NCBI RefSeq assembly: GCF_003339505.1
Contig: NZ_QPIW01000046.1
Span: 1-34,259, forward strand
Source: Runella aurantiaca
GTDB lineage: Bacteria; Bacteroidota; Bacteroidia; Cytophagales; Spirosomataceae
Length of the DNA stretch: 34,259 nucleotides
Direction of reading: 5' to 3'
In this document: piece after piece, positions 23,881-32,037 of the stretch
Numbering within the stretch: position 1 is the first letter of the stretch
How the letters are laid out: every line of letters starts with the position of its first letter
Notes under the pieces: generated by a model
Told to the model about the DNA's origin: nothing
Database searches by the model: none
What the model saw: the letters and a program-made list of their open reading frames with translations, nothing else
Position numbers and translations under genes: made by a program

Positions 23881-25278
23881 TTAAAACCTAAAATTTAGGG
23901 TTGTCACGTTGTAAGTTATATTTTCCGAACCACCGCTATCTTCGAGGTACTTACCTGCTATATAATAGGCAAATTCATTGGAAAAAGAGACGTTTTTACT
24001 CAAATCCCACTCAAACGAAGCTCCCAACTGGGTGCCGATATAACTATCCTGCGTGCTTTTTCCTGCTCTGATGTTGGCCAAAGAGGGTGCGTACAGACCG
24101 TCATTTTTGTTTGCTCTCCAATAAAAATTGGCTTCTGCTTTAACCCTCAAGGTAGGCTTTAGATTCAGTTGAAAAGAAGGATGGATTCCTTTTAAATTCA
24201 TTGAAGTCATCTTGTTCAACAAACCAAAGTAGGACGGGTTGTTAAACATGGGGTTAAACGTATTTAATTGTTGATCGGAGGCATTTTTATCGCCTGTTAC
24301 GTACTCCAATTTGAGTCCTAGATTGGGTTTGTAGCGGGCTTCGCTCCATATATAATGCATATCAGATTGAAACGACCACGCACTGATGGTCGACTTGTCG
24401 ATGCTGCCAAACTGGTAAATAATGCCCGAGTTATGGTTAAAGTGTTTGCCGTTTTCAATGAAAGTCCGAAATGCCAGTGAATGACGGGTTTCGAGGCCTG
24501 AAGCATTTTGGAATTTGGCATTAATCCGTTGATAACCATAATAGTACAGTTCTAAATTGCCCAATTTTTTAGGCAACGCAAAAGCGAAATTTAACCCCCA
24601 AAACTTGGGTGCATGACGAGAACTGTTGTTGAAAGGGTCGAATTGAGGAATGACTTCCAGCGCATAAAATCCCTCTATTTTTAACATATGAGATTTTGAA
24701 ATTAATCTTGCTCCGTCAAAACTCCGGCGCATATTCAGCGCTTCGCGGAGTGAAACGATCCGACCCGTACCCCAGTTGAATTCTTGCCGTCCGGCAATTA
24801 ACTTCAATTGGGTGGTTTCCAACGGCAACGTAAACTCGGCCAATGCCTGATGCAGGTCGAGTTTTTCGTATTGAGAAAAAACTTTTTGCCCGTAAAAGCC
24901 GTGGTATAATTCGCCGAAAACCCGGAAGTGTTTGCCTAATTGTAAGCCCGTATGAAGGGCAAGTCGGTGCCCGTAGATACCCTTGTCTTGCTTTGGATTG
25001 TCTGACCATGTATCGTTTTGGAAAACTTCATAACGGGTTCGTATTTGGCCGCCAATCGTAAAATTAACGCTGTGAGAAGGGTTGAGTGGAATTAGTTTTA
25101 ATTGGTATAATAAGGGTTTAGTTGGCTTGTTTTTGCGCCAAAAGTCCTCATTTTCATCACTTCGCATCAATTTGTATCCTTCAAATACGGGTTTTATTTC
25201 TTGGGCTTTTGCGATTTGAGATAGAAAAAAAATGGCGAAGTAGGGCAATAGCTTTCTTGTGATTGTAAAGCGGTTCAT
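23881..25278 (-). CDS. Outer-membrane porin, alginate-export domain type
   Basis: A 465-aa predicted outer-membrane beta barrel. A signal peptide ends AKA|QEI at residue 25. The mature part has many alternating aromatic strands; GGQIRTRYEVFQND, GRQEFNWGTGRIVSLREALNMRRSFDGARL and the C-terminal aromatic NFRF are typical of Alginate_exp (PF13372) proteins, 18-stranded porins for polyanions or small acids. The cargo is unknown; no alginate genes are in the window. ATG at 25278 directly precedes the signal peptide. Confidence 0.85.
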   Translation of the reverse strand: MNRFTITRKLLPYFAIFFLSQIAKAQEIKPVFEGYKLMRSDENEDFWRKNKPTKPLLYQLKLIPLNPSHSVNFTIGGQIRTRYEVFQNDTWSDNPKQDKGIYGHRLALHTGLQLGKHFRVFGELYHGFYGQKVFSQYEKLDLHQALAEFTLPLETTQLKLIAGRQEFNWGTGRIVSLREALNMRRSFDGARLISKSHMLKIEGFYALEVIPQFDPFNNSSRHAPKFWGLNFAFALPKKLGNLELYYYGYQRINAKFQNASGLETRHSLAFRTFIENGKHFNHNSGIIYQFGSIDKSTISAWSFQSDMHYIWSEARYKPNLGLKLEYVTGDKNASDQQLNTFNPMFNNPSYFGLLNKMTSMNLKGIHPSFQLNLKPTLRVKAEANFYWRANKNDGLYAPSLANIRAGKSTQDSYIGTQLGASFEWDLSKNVSFSNEFAYYIAGKYLEDSGGSENITYNVTTLNFRF

Positions 25279-25527
25279 GGTAGAATTTTATCAAACGTTA
25301 TCGGGTCGAGGACATACGAAATACGTATAAAGGTATTGACAAAACCGCAATTTAGGTTGGGTAAAAAAAGAAATTTTCAAAACTAATGTAAAGCACAAAG
25401 CCCTGAACGAAAGCCTCGTTCAAGCAGAAGTAGCATTGCCGATAAGTTAGGTGTTTAAAATGACAAGCGGTTTAGCTAGGACTGAGTAGGCAGTCGTAGG
25501 GTCAATATTTATGCTTAACTGTTAGAT

Positions 25528-26472
25528 TTAATACTGTTCAACCGTTTTTACAAAAAATAATGTTGGCTGTTCCCCTTCGTTTTCATCGGTGACAATTCCT
25601 TCCCATTCTTCTCCGCTAAATTCAATGGCGCAATATTGTTCATAAAATACAGCGGGATTGAAGTAGTGCATCAGTGCCAAAACAATCAGCGGAAATAAAA
25701 GGGGCCTCTCAAACGTACACGCCGAGGATACACAAGATTTTATCCCTTGATAACTTGTTTTGAAGGAGTTAAAATTGTCAAGAAATTTTTGAGGGGCTAA
25801 ATGGTCTATTTTTGAGCGTTCTTCATGGGGTAAATGCTGCCGAAAGAGTTCTAATTCCTGTTGCAATTTGGCCAATAGGGTTTGCTTGTCGACTTTTACT
25901 CCTTCAAAAACGGTATTCCAAATGCTTTCGTCAGTTGTTTGATGGAGTTGTTCATAAGCACGGTTATCAATTAATGAAGTCAAGCGTTTGGTAAGTCCTG
26001 GGTAGGTATCAATTGTGTATATGCTATTTTCGTTGGTGCGAAAATAGACCTTCTCCTCTTTTTCTATGGTCCTGAATTCTCCTTTTTTCAGGCCTGAATA
26101 GCGTTGGAAGGCAAGTTCGAAGTGACTGACTGGAGGAATGACAGTTTGGTTGGAGCATTGTTTGCCCATTTTAGTAGGAATACTTTCGATGCCCGCCCCG
26201 TCAATTAGGGTCTTGACATTTGTTTTTAGCTTTTTCAACACGCCCTGATTTTCGGTTTTTTTCAATTCACTGTATTTTGTTAGCAGGTATTTGTTGAGGT
26301 TAGTGAGCATGGTAAAGTAAGACTCAGTATGTAGGCTTCTTTCTTTTGAAGAATCCCATTCTTCTTCAACAATCGTTTGATTCAGTGAAAACGACACTTT
26401 TTCAGTATCGTCAATGATCTGGCAGTATAGATTTTTTTGCCTTCCTTGATTTAGGTAATAGGCTATTTTCAT
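25528..26472 (-). CDS. Protein with an integrase-type arm DNA-binding N-terminus and unknown C-terminus
   Basis: A 314-aa protein. Residues 1-75 (MKIAYYLNQGRQKNLYCQII, then FSLNQTIVEEEWD and TMLTNLNKYLLTKYSEL) have the strand-strand-strand-Trp-helix pattern of the arm-type DNA-binding domain at the start of Bacteroidota tyrosine recombinases. Beyond that no core-binding domain and no Arg-His-x-x-Arg-Tyr recombinase residues can be found. Residues 110-310 are an unrecognised mostly helical domain with a Cys pair near 246-251 (SCVSSAC), then a hydrophobic helix (LLFPLIVLALMHYF). The gene stands alone. The domain assignment is by eye and uncertain. Confidence 0.65.
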   Translation of the reverse strand: MKIAYYLNQGRQKNLYCQIIDDTEKVSFSLNQTIVEEEWDSSKERSLHTESYFTMLTNLNKYLLTKYSELKKTENQGVLKKLKTNVKTLIDGAGIESIPTKMGKQCSNQTVIPPVSHFELAFQRYSGLKKGEFRTIEKEEKVYFRTNENSIYTIDTYPGLTKRLTSLIDNRAYEQLHQTTDESIWNTVFEGVKVDKQTLLAKLQQELELFRQHLPHEERSKIDHLAPQKFLDNFNSFKTSYQGIKSCVSSACTFERPLLFPLIVLALMHYFNPAVFYEQYCAIEFSGEEWEGIVTDENEGEQPTLFFVKTVEQY

Positions 26473-27155
26473 AAGTAGGTAGCTTTAGTATACTTTTGTA
26501 AGCAATGGTCGTTAGTAGAATTACAATTTTTGTGCCAAAAAGTAGACTAATAACCATATAGGTGTATTTGTGCCTGATAGTGAGTGAGTTATCGAGTTAA
26601 TTTTAAAAGAAAAAAAATCAATGTTGGACGTGCAATGTAAGGGTATTCTCTCGGTAGTAATTCAGCCATAATGTTTTTGGTATTAGTTACTTGAATTTCC
26701 TTATTGGTATATAAAATATATTTTTGGTATCTAATGATGATTCTTTCTTTTGAAGTAAATACAACTGGCCAATTACGAAGCATTTTTTGTGGCAAAAAAT
26801 GCAGATGTTGGAGCATCATTGCCTGCCTGCATTCATAAGGTAGAGTAGTATTTAAGTAATATTTCATAATGCTCAATAAAGCTCATTGTAGAAAGATTTT
26901 GCAGGATTGAGCATCTGCTTTGTGTTGAACGAAGGACGGTTTTTGTCGGGAAATTACAATTTTGACATTCCTAGGTATTGTCTTTTAAGGGCTATAAAAA
27001 TTTCTTATGGCTAGGCGTATTAGACATAAATTAATGCGAGTGGTGTGGTGCTATACGTTAGAAAATCAACGAAATAGGCGCACAAATGGGGCAGATGAAA
27101 ATTTCGTTGAAGATTTATTTTATATTTTAGGTATAATTTACTATTTTTGAATAAG
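26473..27155. other. Gene desert, AT-rich
   Basis: No firmly supported gene. A 92-codon minus-strand frame (26589-26867, from ATG) encodes a hydrophobic basic peptide of no known type, and a 47-codon plus-strand frame (27007-27150) begins with an Arg-rich stretch; both may be chance. The second small RNA element follows. Confidence 0.45.
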
Positions 27156-27230
27156 TGAAATAATTTATTTTATTTTCATAACGTTGAGTATATTAAAGAA
27201 ACCCGTGTGGCAATGCCATACGGGTTCTTT
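27156..27230 (+). ncRNA. Probable small RNA, copy 2
   Basis: Identical 17-nt box (27174-27190), identical 8-base spacer length, then a 12-bp hairpin (27200-27211 / 27215-27226) with loop AAT and a short T-rich tail. A -7 box TATTTTTG at 27142-27149 lies 24 bases before the box, against 23 in copy 1. The stem sequence differs from copy 1 at several paired positions with pairing kept. No TTG at normal distance was found; the 5' end is inferred. Confidence 0.55.
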
Positions 27231-27445
27231 CATTTTTGATGCCCGTATTTTTTGCTTCGCAAATCAACGGGATGTATCGGGGAAGTATTTTAGCAATGCC
27301 GTTTTTTAAACCTAATAAGCCATGGATAATGAGCTTGAAAAATTACAATGTTAGATTGCTAATAATCATATAATTATGTGGTCTAAAGTCTGATTTTTGG
27401 GAATTAAAAATGTTGATAGGGCTGCAGGACAATCCTTAAAAAAGC

Positions 27446-29200
27446 CTAAAAATCGTTCGTGATTTTTGATTTCAAGTCTTTATCAGCCCATTTCCAAGCA
27501 TCATTCAGTAGTGTTTGTGTTTTTTTGGCCTCTTCAACGGCTCCCTTTTTCATCTGTGCCTGATGAAGGCCCGCCAGCGCCCAACCATTGCGCGGAAATA
27601 CCGCTAAATCGTCATTATATACGGTTGCCGCCTCATCGTAACTTTTGGCTTTTAGAAGCGCCGCGCCCAAACGATGGCGCACCGAAAAGAACCAATCTGG
27701 TGGTTCTTGATAATTCAGGGCATCTTCCATCACGACGGCTTCGCGTAGCCATTTGATGGCCGAAGGGAGCTGCCCTTCCTGCACCAAAATTTCTGCTTTC
27801 AAGACTTGACGGGCTATTTTGAGGATGGCAGTCATGTGATTGATTCCACTAATGGTCAGTTGAGCGATGTCAGGGTCAGCCATTTGTTTTTCGAGTTGTT
27901 GGAGTTCTGTTTTCGCCTGTGCCAGTTGGTGTTTGCCAGCCAAAGCCATTCCCCGGGCGTAGTGACGAATAGCGGTCGGATATTTAAGCCGAACGGTATC
28001 CGACTGACACATCCTGAGCAGTTCATCCCATTTTGAAAATTTGATTGCCACGTGATAAGGAACGCTGTAATAATGCTGAAGCGTAGCCCAGGCGGGATCA
28101 GCCATCAACTTTTTGTGGGTGTTTTCCGCCACCTTCTGCGCCGACTTCATGGCCCATTGGTAATTGCCTTCGAGGGTAGCCGTGGCCACCAACAGGTGAT
28201 AGTTGTGCGGAAAGTAATAAAGCGGAAAAGCGCCTTGGGCGTGGTTTTGCATCAGGTAAAGGCTATCGACTTCCACGGCTCGCCAGTTACTCAATGAGCC
28301 TTCGTGGTAGTTGCCCGTACGGATATAAATGTGCGAGGGCATGTGTACCAAATGGCTAGCATAAGGGGCTACTTTACCGAGAATTGTGGCGCTCCTGAGT
28401 CCGCGCTCGGGCGTTCGTGAGGCTTCAATGGCGTGTATATAATAGTGATTGAGGGCAATGTGGTTGGGGTTGCGCACGAGCAGTTTTTCCAAAGTCGCAA
28501 CAATGCCCGGTGTCCAAGGTTTGGGGCGGCCGTCGTGCTCCCATAAATCCCACGGGTGCAGATCCATGAGCGATTCGGCGTAAAGGGCCGCAATGTCGGC
28601 ATCGTCGGGAAATTGTTCGTGAACTTGCTGTATTGCTTTCGAATAAGCTTCATCGTAGGCCCTGCGGTCTTCAACGGGTTTGGCGGAATAGCGTTTGGCC
28701 AAAGCATTAATCAAAGCCTTTTCCTTATCGGTACAATTGGCCGAAAATTGCATTGCCTGCCTCACTGCCCTATACGCACGCTCGTAGTTGTCGGGTTCCA
28801 TCCCTGCATTGTAGTTGGGGCCCAACACGTAACTAAAGCCCCAGTAGGCCATGGCGCAGGTGGAATCCAGCCGAATGGCTTCGTAAAACGAACGCGCCGC
28901 CTCGGCGTGATTAAAGCCAACGGCCAACATAAGCCCCTGATTAAAATACTTTTGCGCCTCGGGGCTTTTGGTGGTGATGGGAAAACTCAGGTCGCCTAGA
29001 CTATCAAAACGGGCTGCTTTCTGCCCCGAGCTATACCAAGCTTTGTCGCTGGGGGCGGTCCCGCAGATAATTTGGGCCGTTGTTTGATTATTGGCGGTTT
29101 CTTTGGTTTCCTTTTGGGGTTGACAAGCCATTGTGAGGCCTAAGTAGAGCAAAACCCACACCGACAATTGGTGCCATTGAGGTCTGTTTGCAGTCATCAT
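27446..29200 (-). CDS. TPR-repeat lipoprotein
   Basis: A 584-aa lipoprotein: a basic start, a hydrophobic stretch and lipobox GLTMAC with Cys26. Helical TPR-type repeats begin near residue 80 (AQKYFNQGLMLAVGFNHAEAARSFYEAIRLD) and return near the C-terminus (SYDEAATVYNDDLAVFPRNGWALAGLHQA). The central NPNHIALNHYYIHAIEAS and HLVHMPSHIYIRTGNYHE with several His are a hallmark of a widespread group of uncharacterised TPR proteins; the histidines could bind metal but this is not shown. It likely sits on the periplasmic side or cell surface. ATG at 29200 or the next codon starts the protein. Confidence 0.83.
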   Translation of the reverse strand: MMTANRPQWHQLSVWVLLYLGLTMACQPQKETKETANNQTTAQIICGTAPSDKAWYSSGQKAARFDSLGDLSFPITTKSPEAQKYFNQGLMLAVGFNHAEAARSFYEAIRLDSTCAMAYWGFSYVLGPNYNAGMEPDNYERAYRAVRQAMQFSANCTDKEKALINALAKRYSAKPVEDRRAYDEAYSKAIQQVHEQFPDDADIAALYAESLMDLHPWDLWEHDGRPKPWTPGIVATLEKLLVRNPNHIALNHYYIHAIEASRTPERGLRSATILGKVAPYASHLVHMPSHIYIRTGNYHEGSLSNWRAVEVDSLYLMQNHAQGAFPLYYFPHNYHLLVATATLEGNYQWAMKSAQKVAENTHKKLMADPAWATLQHYYSVPYHVAIKFSKWDELLRMCQSDTVRLKYPTAIRHYARGMALAGKHQLAQAKTELQQLEKQMADPDIAQLTISGINHMTAILKIARQVLKAEILVQEGQLPSAIKWLREAVVMEDALNYQEPPDWFFSVRHRLGAALLKAKSYDEAATVYNDDLAVFPRNGWALAGLHQAQMKKGAVEEAKKTQTLLNDAWKWADKDLKSKITNDF

Positions 29201-29420
29201 TTTGGTAGAGAGATGGTTTCTCCCGTTTTTTGAGCGGTAGAAGTTGAGTAATGGGGACTATTTCGGGTAAAAGACGTTATAAATATACCCATGATTCATA
29301 AAAAAACCATGCGTATTCTGTTTTTTATACCCTTTGTGGCTTTACTGCATCTTTCGATTTTGTTGAGGTAAGTACAAAAAAGGCTCGATTGTTTGTACCG
29401 TTATACACTTCCATTAATTA

Positions 29421-30242
29421 TTAATCTTTTAGATAATAATACAGTTCTGGGATGTATAAATTCACTCCTGATAGTCCTAAAAATAAAAATTGAGCGAATT
29501 CATACATTTCTAAATAGGGAAGGTCATCCGTTTTTATTGTATAAAAAAACTGAGCTAAGGTTTGACCTGGTAGTATTGGATAAGGGGTTAATTTCATTTC
29601 AGGACCTCTATATAACAGAAGTCCTCCATCATCCACTGACAAAATAAGATTGTGCCAGTAGCGAGGCGGAATGTCTTGTTCATATATGTCATTAGAGTCC
29701 ATCAAGAATGGATCAAAAGTTAATTTGTTGCAAACTAGGCAGGAAAAAAAATCGTTAAATGGATTGCCTATAATCTGACTATCACTTTCAAGTGAATTAT
29801 AGCACTTGAATTTTTTAAGATTATTCTCATTTCTTAACATTTTATTTCTTGCCATCTTATTAAGAGCTTTCTTAAAATCTGTATAATTTAATACGGATTT
29901 TACCTCTATAATTCCACCTACTGTTTCAGCAGGAAAAAAAGTTTGATTTTGAGAATCTTTTATTAGAGGTGTTTGATCAAAATCATAAAATATCAGGTCG
30001 CACTGGGTACTTACCTCGTCGATTGAATTTACAATGAAGCCCGTGCCAATACTAAATCGTTGCGGTATAAGTTGTTTTAAAAAGTCTTTAACGATTTTTT
30101 CCCTATATGACCCGAACTCTCCATTATGAAATATTCTTTTTTTCTCTGGATCATAAAATATATCTTTTGAGATGGCGCTGAAATTAGTCCTGAATTGAGC
30201 TGTTTCTGCTTCTAATATCTTTTTTATGATTCTATTTCCCAT
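29421..30242 (-). CDS. DUF6602-type, restriction-endonuclease-fold protein
   Basis: A 273-aa protein. GSYREKIVKDFLKQLIPQRF (44-63), GTGFIVNSIDEVSTQCDLIFYD and ETVGGIIEVKSVLNY match the DUF6602 pattern. Glu48, Asp82, and Glu113-Val-Lys115 form a PD-(D/E)xK-like set, so nuclease activity is plausible but not proven. A CLVC pair occurs near residue 170. ATG at 30242 is used; a longer frame adds seven unlikely residues. The gene is clearly more AT-rich than its neighbours and lies beside a probable integrase remnant and tRNA-Arg, so it was probably gained by transfer. A role in defence is speculation. Confidence 0.78.
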   Translation of the reverse strand: MGNRIIKKILEAETAQFRTNFSAISKDIFYDPEKKRIFHNGEFGSYREKIVKDFLKQLIPQRFSIGTGFIVNSIDEVSTQCDLIFYDFDQTPLIKDSQNQTFFPAETVGGIIEVKSVLNYTDFKKALNKMARNKMLRNENNLKKFKCYNSLESDSQIIGNPFNDFFSCLVCNKLTFDPFLMDSNDIYEQDIPPRYWHNLILSVDDGGLLLYRGPEMKLTPYPILPGQTLAQFFYTIKTDDLPYLEMYEFAQFLFLGLSGVNLYIPELYYYLKD

Positions 30243-30301
30243 GCTAAAGCTGTTTATTATCAAAAACCTTCAAAGATTTTGTTTTTTCACTTGTAACAAA
30301 T

Positions 30302-30484
30302 TTACTCTCCAAAAACTTTAAACACTAAATCATCATTGTATTCTGGTTCAGCTGCGCCGAAATACCCTTCGGTCACGGTGATGGAACTGTGGTCCAGCGA
30401 ATAGGAAACCATGTGCACATCTCTAGTGATTTTGCAGGGAATGTTTGCTCGTATATGTCCAGTATATAGTAGGAGAAGGTTATT
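30302..30484 (-). pseudogene. Probable C-terminal remnant of a tyrosine recombinase
   Basis: A frame open from a stop at 30485 to TAA at 30302. It contains RDVHMVSYSLDHSSITVTEG followed by YFGAAEPEYNDD and ends VFGE. The DV...LdHSSItvTegY pattern is the last box of phage-type integrases, with His, then the nucleophile Tyr. The rest of the recombinase, including the Arg and HxxR boxes, is missing or in broken frames (a 63-codon frame at 30373-30564 overlaps it). Lying immediately downstream of a tRNA gene fits an integrase relic. Confidence 0.45.
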
Positions 30485-30533
30485 TCAGCCATCGGTGTTA
30501 TATTGCCCGACGCGTGGCGATACGTAAATGTAC

Positions 30534-30569
30534 AAAAAGTGCCTTTAAAGTCAATTAAAGGCACTTTTT
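30534..30569 (-). terminator. Terminator of tRNA-Arg
   Basis: Perfect 15-bp stem (30534-30548 / 30555-30569) with a 6-base loop; the ends give T5 on both strands. It lies 32 bp after the tRNA 3' end. Confidence 0.75.
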
Positions 30570-30601
30570 AAATCGTAATGAATCGTATCGAGTCAGAAAA
30601 G

Positions 30602-30675
30602 TGATCCCATTTGGACTCGAACCAAAGACCGACAGATTAGAAATCTGTTGCTCTATCCAACTGAGCTATGGGACC
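30602..30675 (-). tRNA. tRNA-Arg(TCT)
   Basis: A complete cloverleaf on the minus strand: acceptor GGTCCCA / TGGGATC, D arm GCTCAGTTGGATAGAGC, anticodon arm ACAGA TTTCTAA TCTGT with anticodon TCT reading AGA, T arm TTTGG TTCGAGT CCAAA, discriminator A. CCA is not encoded. Confidence 0.97.
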
Positions 30676-30692
30676 GTTTTTAAATCTGACCG

Positions 30693-30723
30693 CAAAAGTA
30701 AGCCTTTTATGGGTTTTTGGCAA
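30693..30723 (-). promoter_or_regulatory. Promoter of tRNA-Arg
   Basis: On the minus strand TTG (complement of 30721-30723), 20 bases, then TACTTTTG (complement of 30693-30700), full match to TAnnTTTG, 17 bases before the tRNA 5' end. Confidence 0.6.
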
Positions 30724-30738
30724 CAATCCTGCAAAAAA

Positions 30739-30770
30739 TTGTAAAACCCCCGTCAAACTTTCTATTTTTG
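30739..30770 (+). promoter_or_regulatory. Promoter of galK
   Basis: TTG at 30739-30741, 21 bases, TATTTTTG at 30763-30770 (full match). Initiation near 30777 gives a leader of about 25 bases before the GTG. Confidence 0.55.
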
Positions 30771-30801
30771 TGGCCTCAACTGTCTCCCATAAATCATCGT
30801 T

Positions 30802-31977
30802 GTGCCCGTGAATACCTACCCCGATAAGATTGCCGAAGCATTTGTGCACGTTTTTGGTAAAAAGCCTTCGTTTATTGTTCGTGCCCCTGGCCGTATCAAT
30901 TTGATTGGCGAACATACCGATTACAACAACGGGTTTGTACTGCCCGCCGCGATTGACAAGGCCATTTATTTTGCTATTGCTCCTCGTACCGACCGCCTGT
31001 GCAAACTCTACGCGGCCGATTTGGACGATGCGTACGAGTTCGCGGTCGATAAACCGCTCAAATCCTCGAAAAGCTGGGCAAATTACCTGATTGGAATGGT
31101 CAGCGAACTGGGGGTAAACGGCCACGTCATTGACAAAGGTTTTGAAGTGGCCTTTGGTGGCGATGTGCCCAACGGTGCTGGGCTATCATCATCGGCGGCG
31201 GTGGAGAGTGGGATGGGCTTTGCGTTGAGTAAAATGTTTGCGCTCAATGTTCCGCGTTTGGAGTTGGCGCTGACTGCCCAACGCGCAGAGCACAACTTTG
31301 CGGGGCTGCAATGCGGCATTATGGATATGTTTGCCTCCATTCACGGCCAAGAAAATGCGGTTATCCGTCTCGACTGCCGTGATTTGAGCTTTGAATACTT
31401 TCCGTTCGATTTGTCTCATTACAAAATAGTACTCTGTAATTCGGGCGTCAAACATACCTTGGCCGAGTCGGCCTACAATACCCGTCGTCTTGAATGTGAA
31501 GAAGGCGTGGCGATTTTAAAGGAATTTTACCCCACCATTGAAAGCCTCCGCGATGTAACCTTGGCGCAGGTCGAAAGCCATCGGGCCGAGATGCCCGACA
31601 ATGTTTATCGCCGCTGCCGTTACGTCACGGCCGAGATAGCGCGGGTGGTGGCGGCCTGCGAAGACCTACAAAAGGGTGATTTGGTGGCCTTTGGTCAAAA
31701 AATGTACGCTACCCACGAAGGCTTAAGCAAAGACTACGAGGTGAGTTGTGACGAATTGGATTTCTTGGTACAACAGGCGCATCAATTGCCCGTTGACGAT
31801 GTTCTTGGGGCACGATTGATGGGTGGTGGTTTTGGCGGTTGCACGATTTCAATCGTAAAAACAGAAGCCGTAGACCGTTTCATCGAATCAATGTCACTGG
31901 CGTATGCCAACCAATATCAACGAAATTTGGCTACTTACGTCGTTACCATCACCGATGGCGTAGGGGTTGTCGCTTAG
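30802..31977 (+). CDS. galK: Galactokinase
   Basis: A 391-aa GHMP kinase that phosphorylates galactose at C1 in the Leloir pathway. The galactokinase signature GRINLIGEHTDYNNG (30-44, catalytic Arg31), the ATP loop PNGAGLSSSAA (123-133), base Asp175 in CGIMDMFASIHG and the glycine-rich MGGGFGGC near residue 340 are all present. No ATG is near; GTG at 30802 or GTG at 30808 are the candidate starts. No other Leloir gene is in the window. glpD begins 60 bp downstream on the same strand. Confidence 0.96.
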   Translation: MPVNTYPDKIAEAFVHVFGKKPSFIVRAPGRINLIGEHTDYNNGFVLPAAIDKAIYFAIAPRTDRLCKLYAADLDDAYEFAVDKPLKSSKSWANYLIGMVSELGVNGHVIDKGFEVAFGGDVPNGAGLSSSAAVESGMGFALSKMFALNVPRLELALTAQRAEHNFAGLQCGIMDMFASIHGQENAVIRLDCRDLSFEYFPFDLSHYKIVLCNSGVKHTLAESAYNTRRLECEEGVAILKEFYPTIESLRDVTLAQVESHRAEMPDNVYRRCRYVTAEIARVVAACEDLQKGDLVAFGQKMYATHEGLSKDYEVSCDELDFLVQQAHQLPVDDVLGARLMGGGFGGCTISIVKTEAVDRFIESMSLAYANQYQRNLATYVVTITDGVGVVA

Positions 31978-32037
31978 TTTTATCGCATATACCTATTTAT
32001 ATCATTATCTCGCTTCTCATTACTTACTTCCAATTCC

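Noticed and set aside
25391-25425. 7-bp inverted repeat TGAACGA / TCGTTCA downstream of the arm-domain gene
   Set aside because: Short stem with no T run; not enough to call a terminator.
26589-26867. 92-codon minus-strand frame in the second gene desert
   Set aside because: Has an ATG and is open, but no domain, signal or neighbour supports it; left as possible rather than called.
29291-29371. 26-codon frame resembling a signal peptide
   Set aside because: Too short to call; mentioned only as a possible truncated gene at the edge of the tRNA-Arg island.
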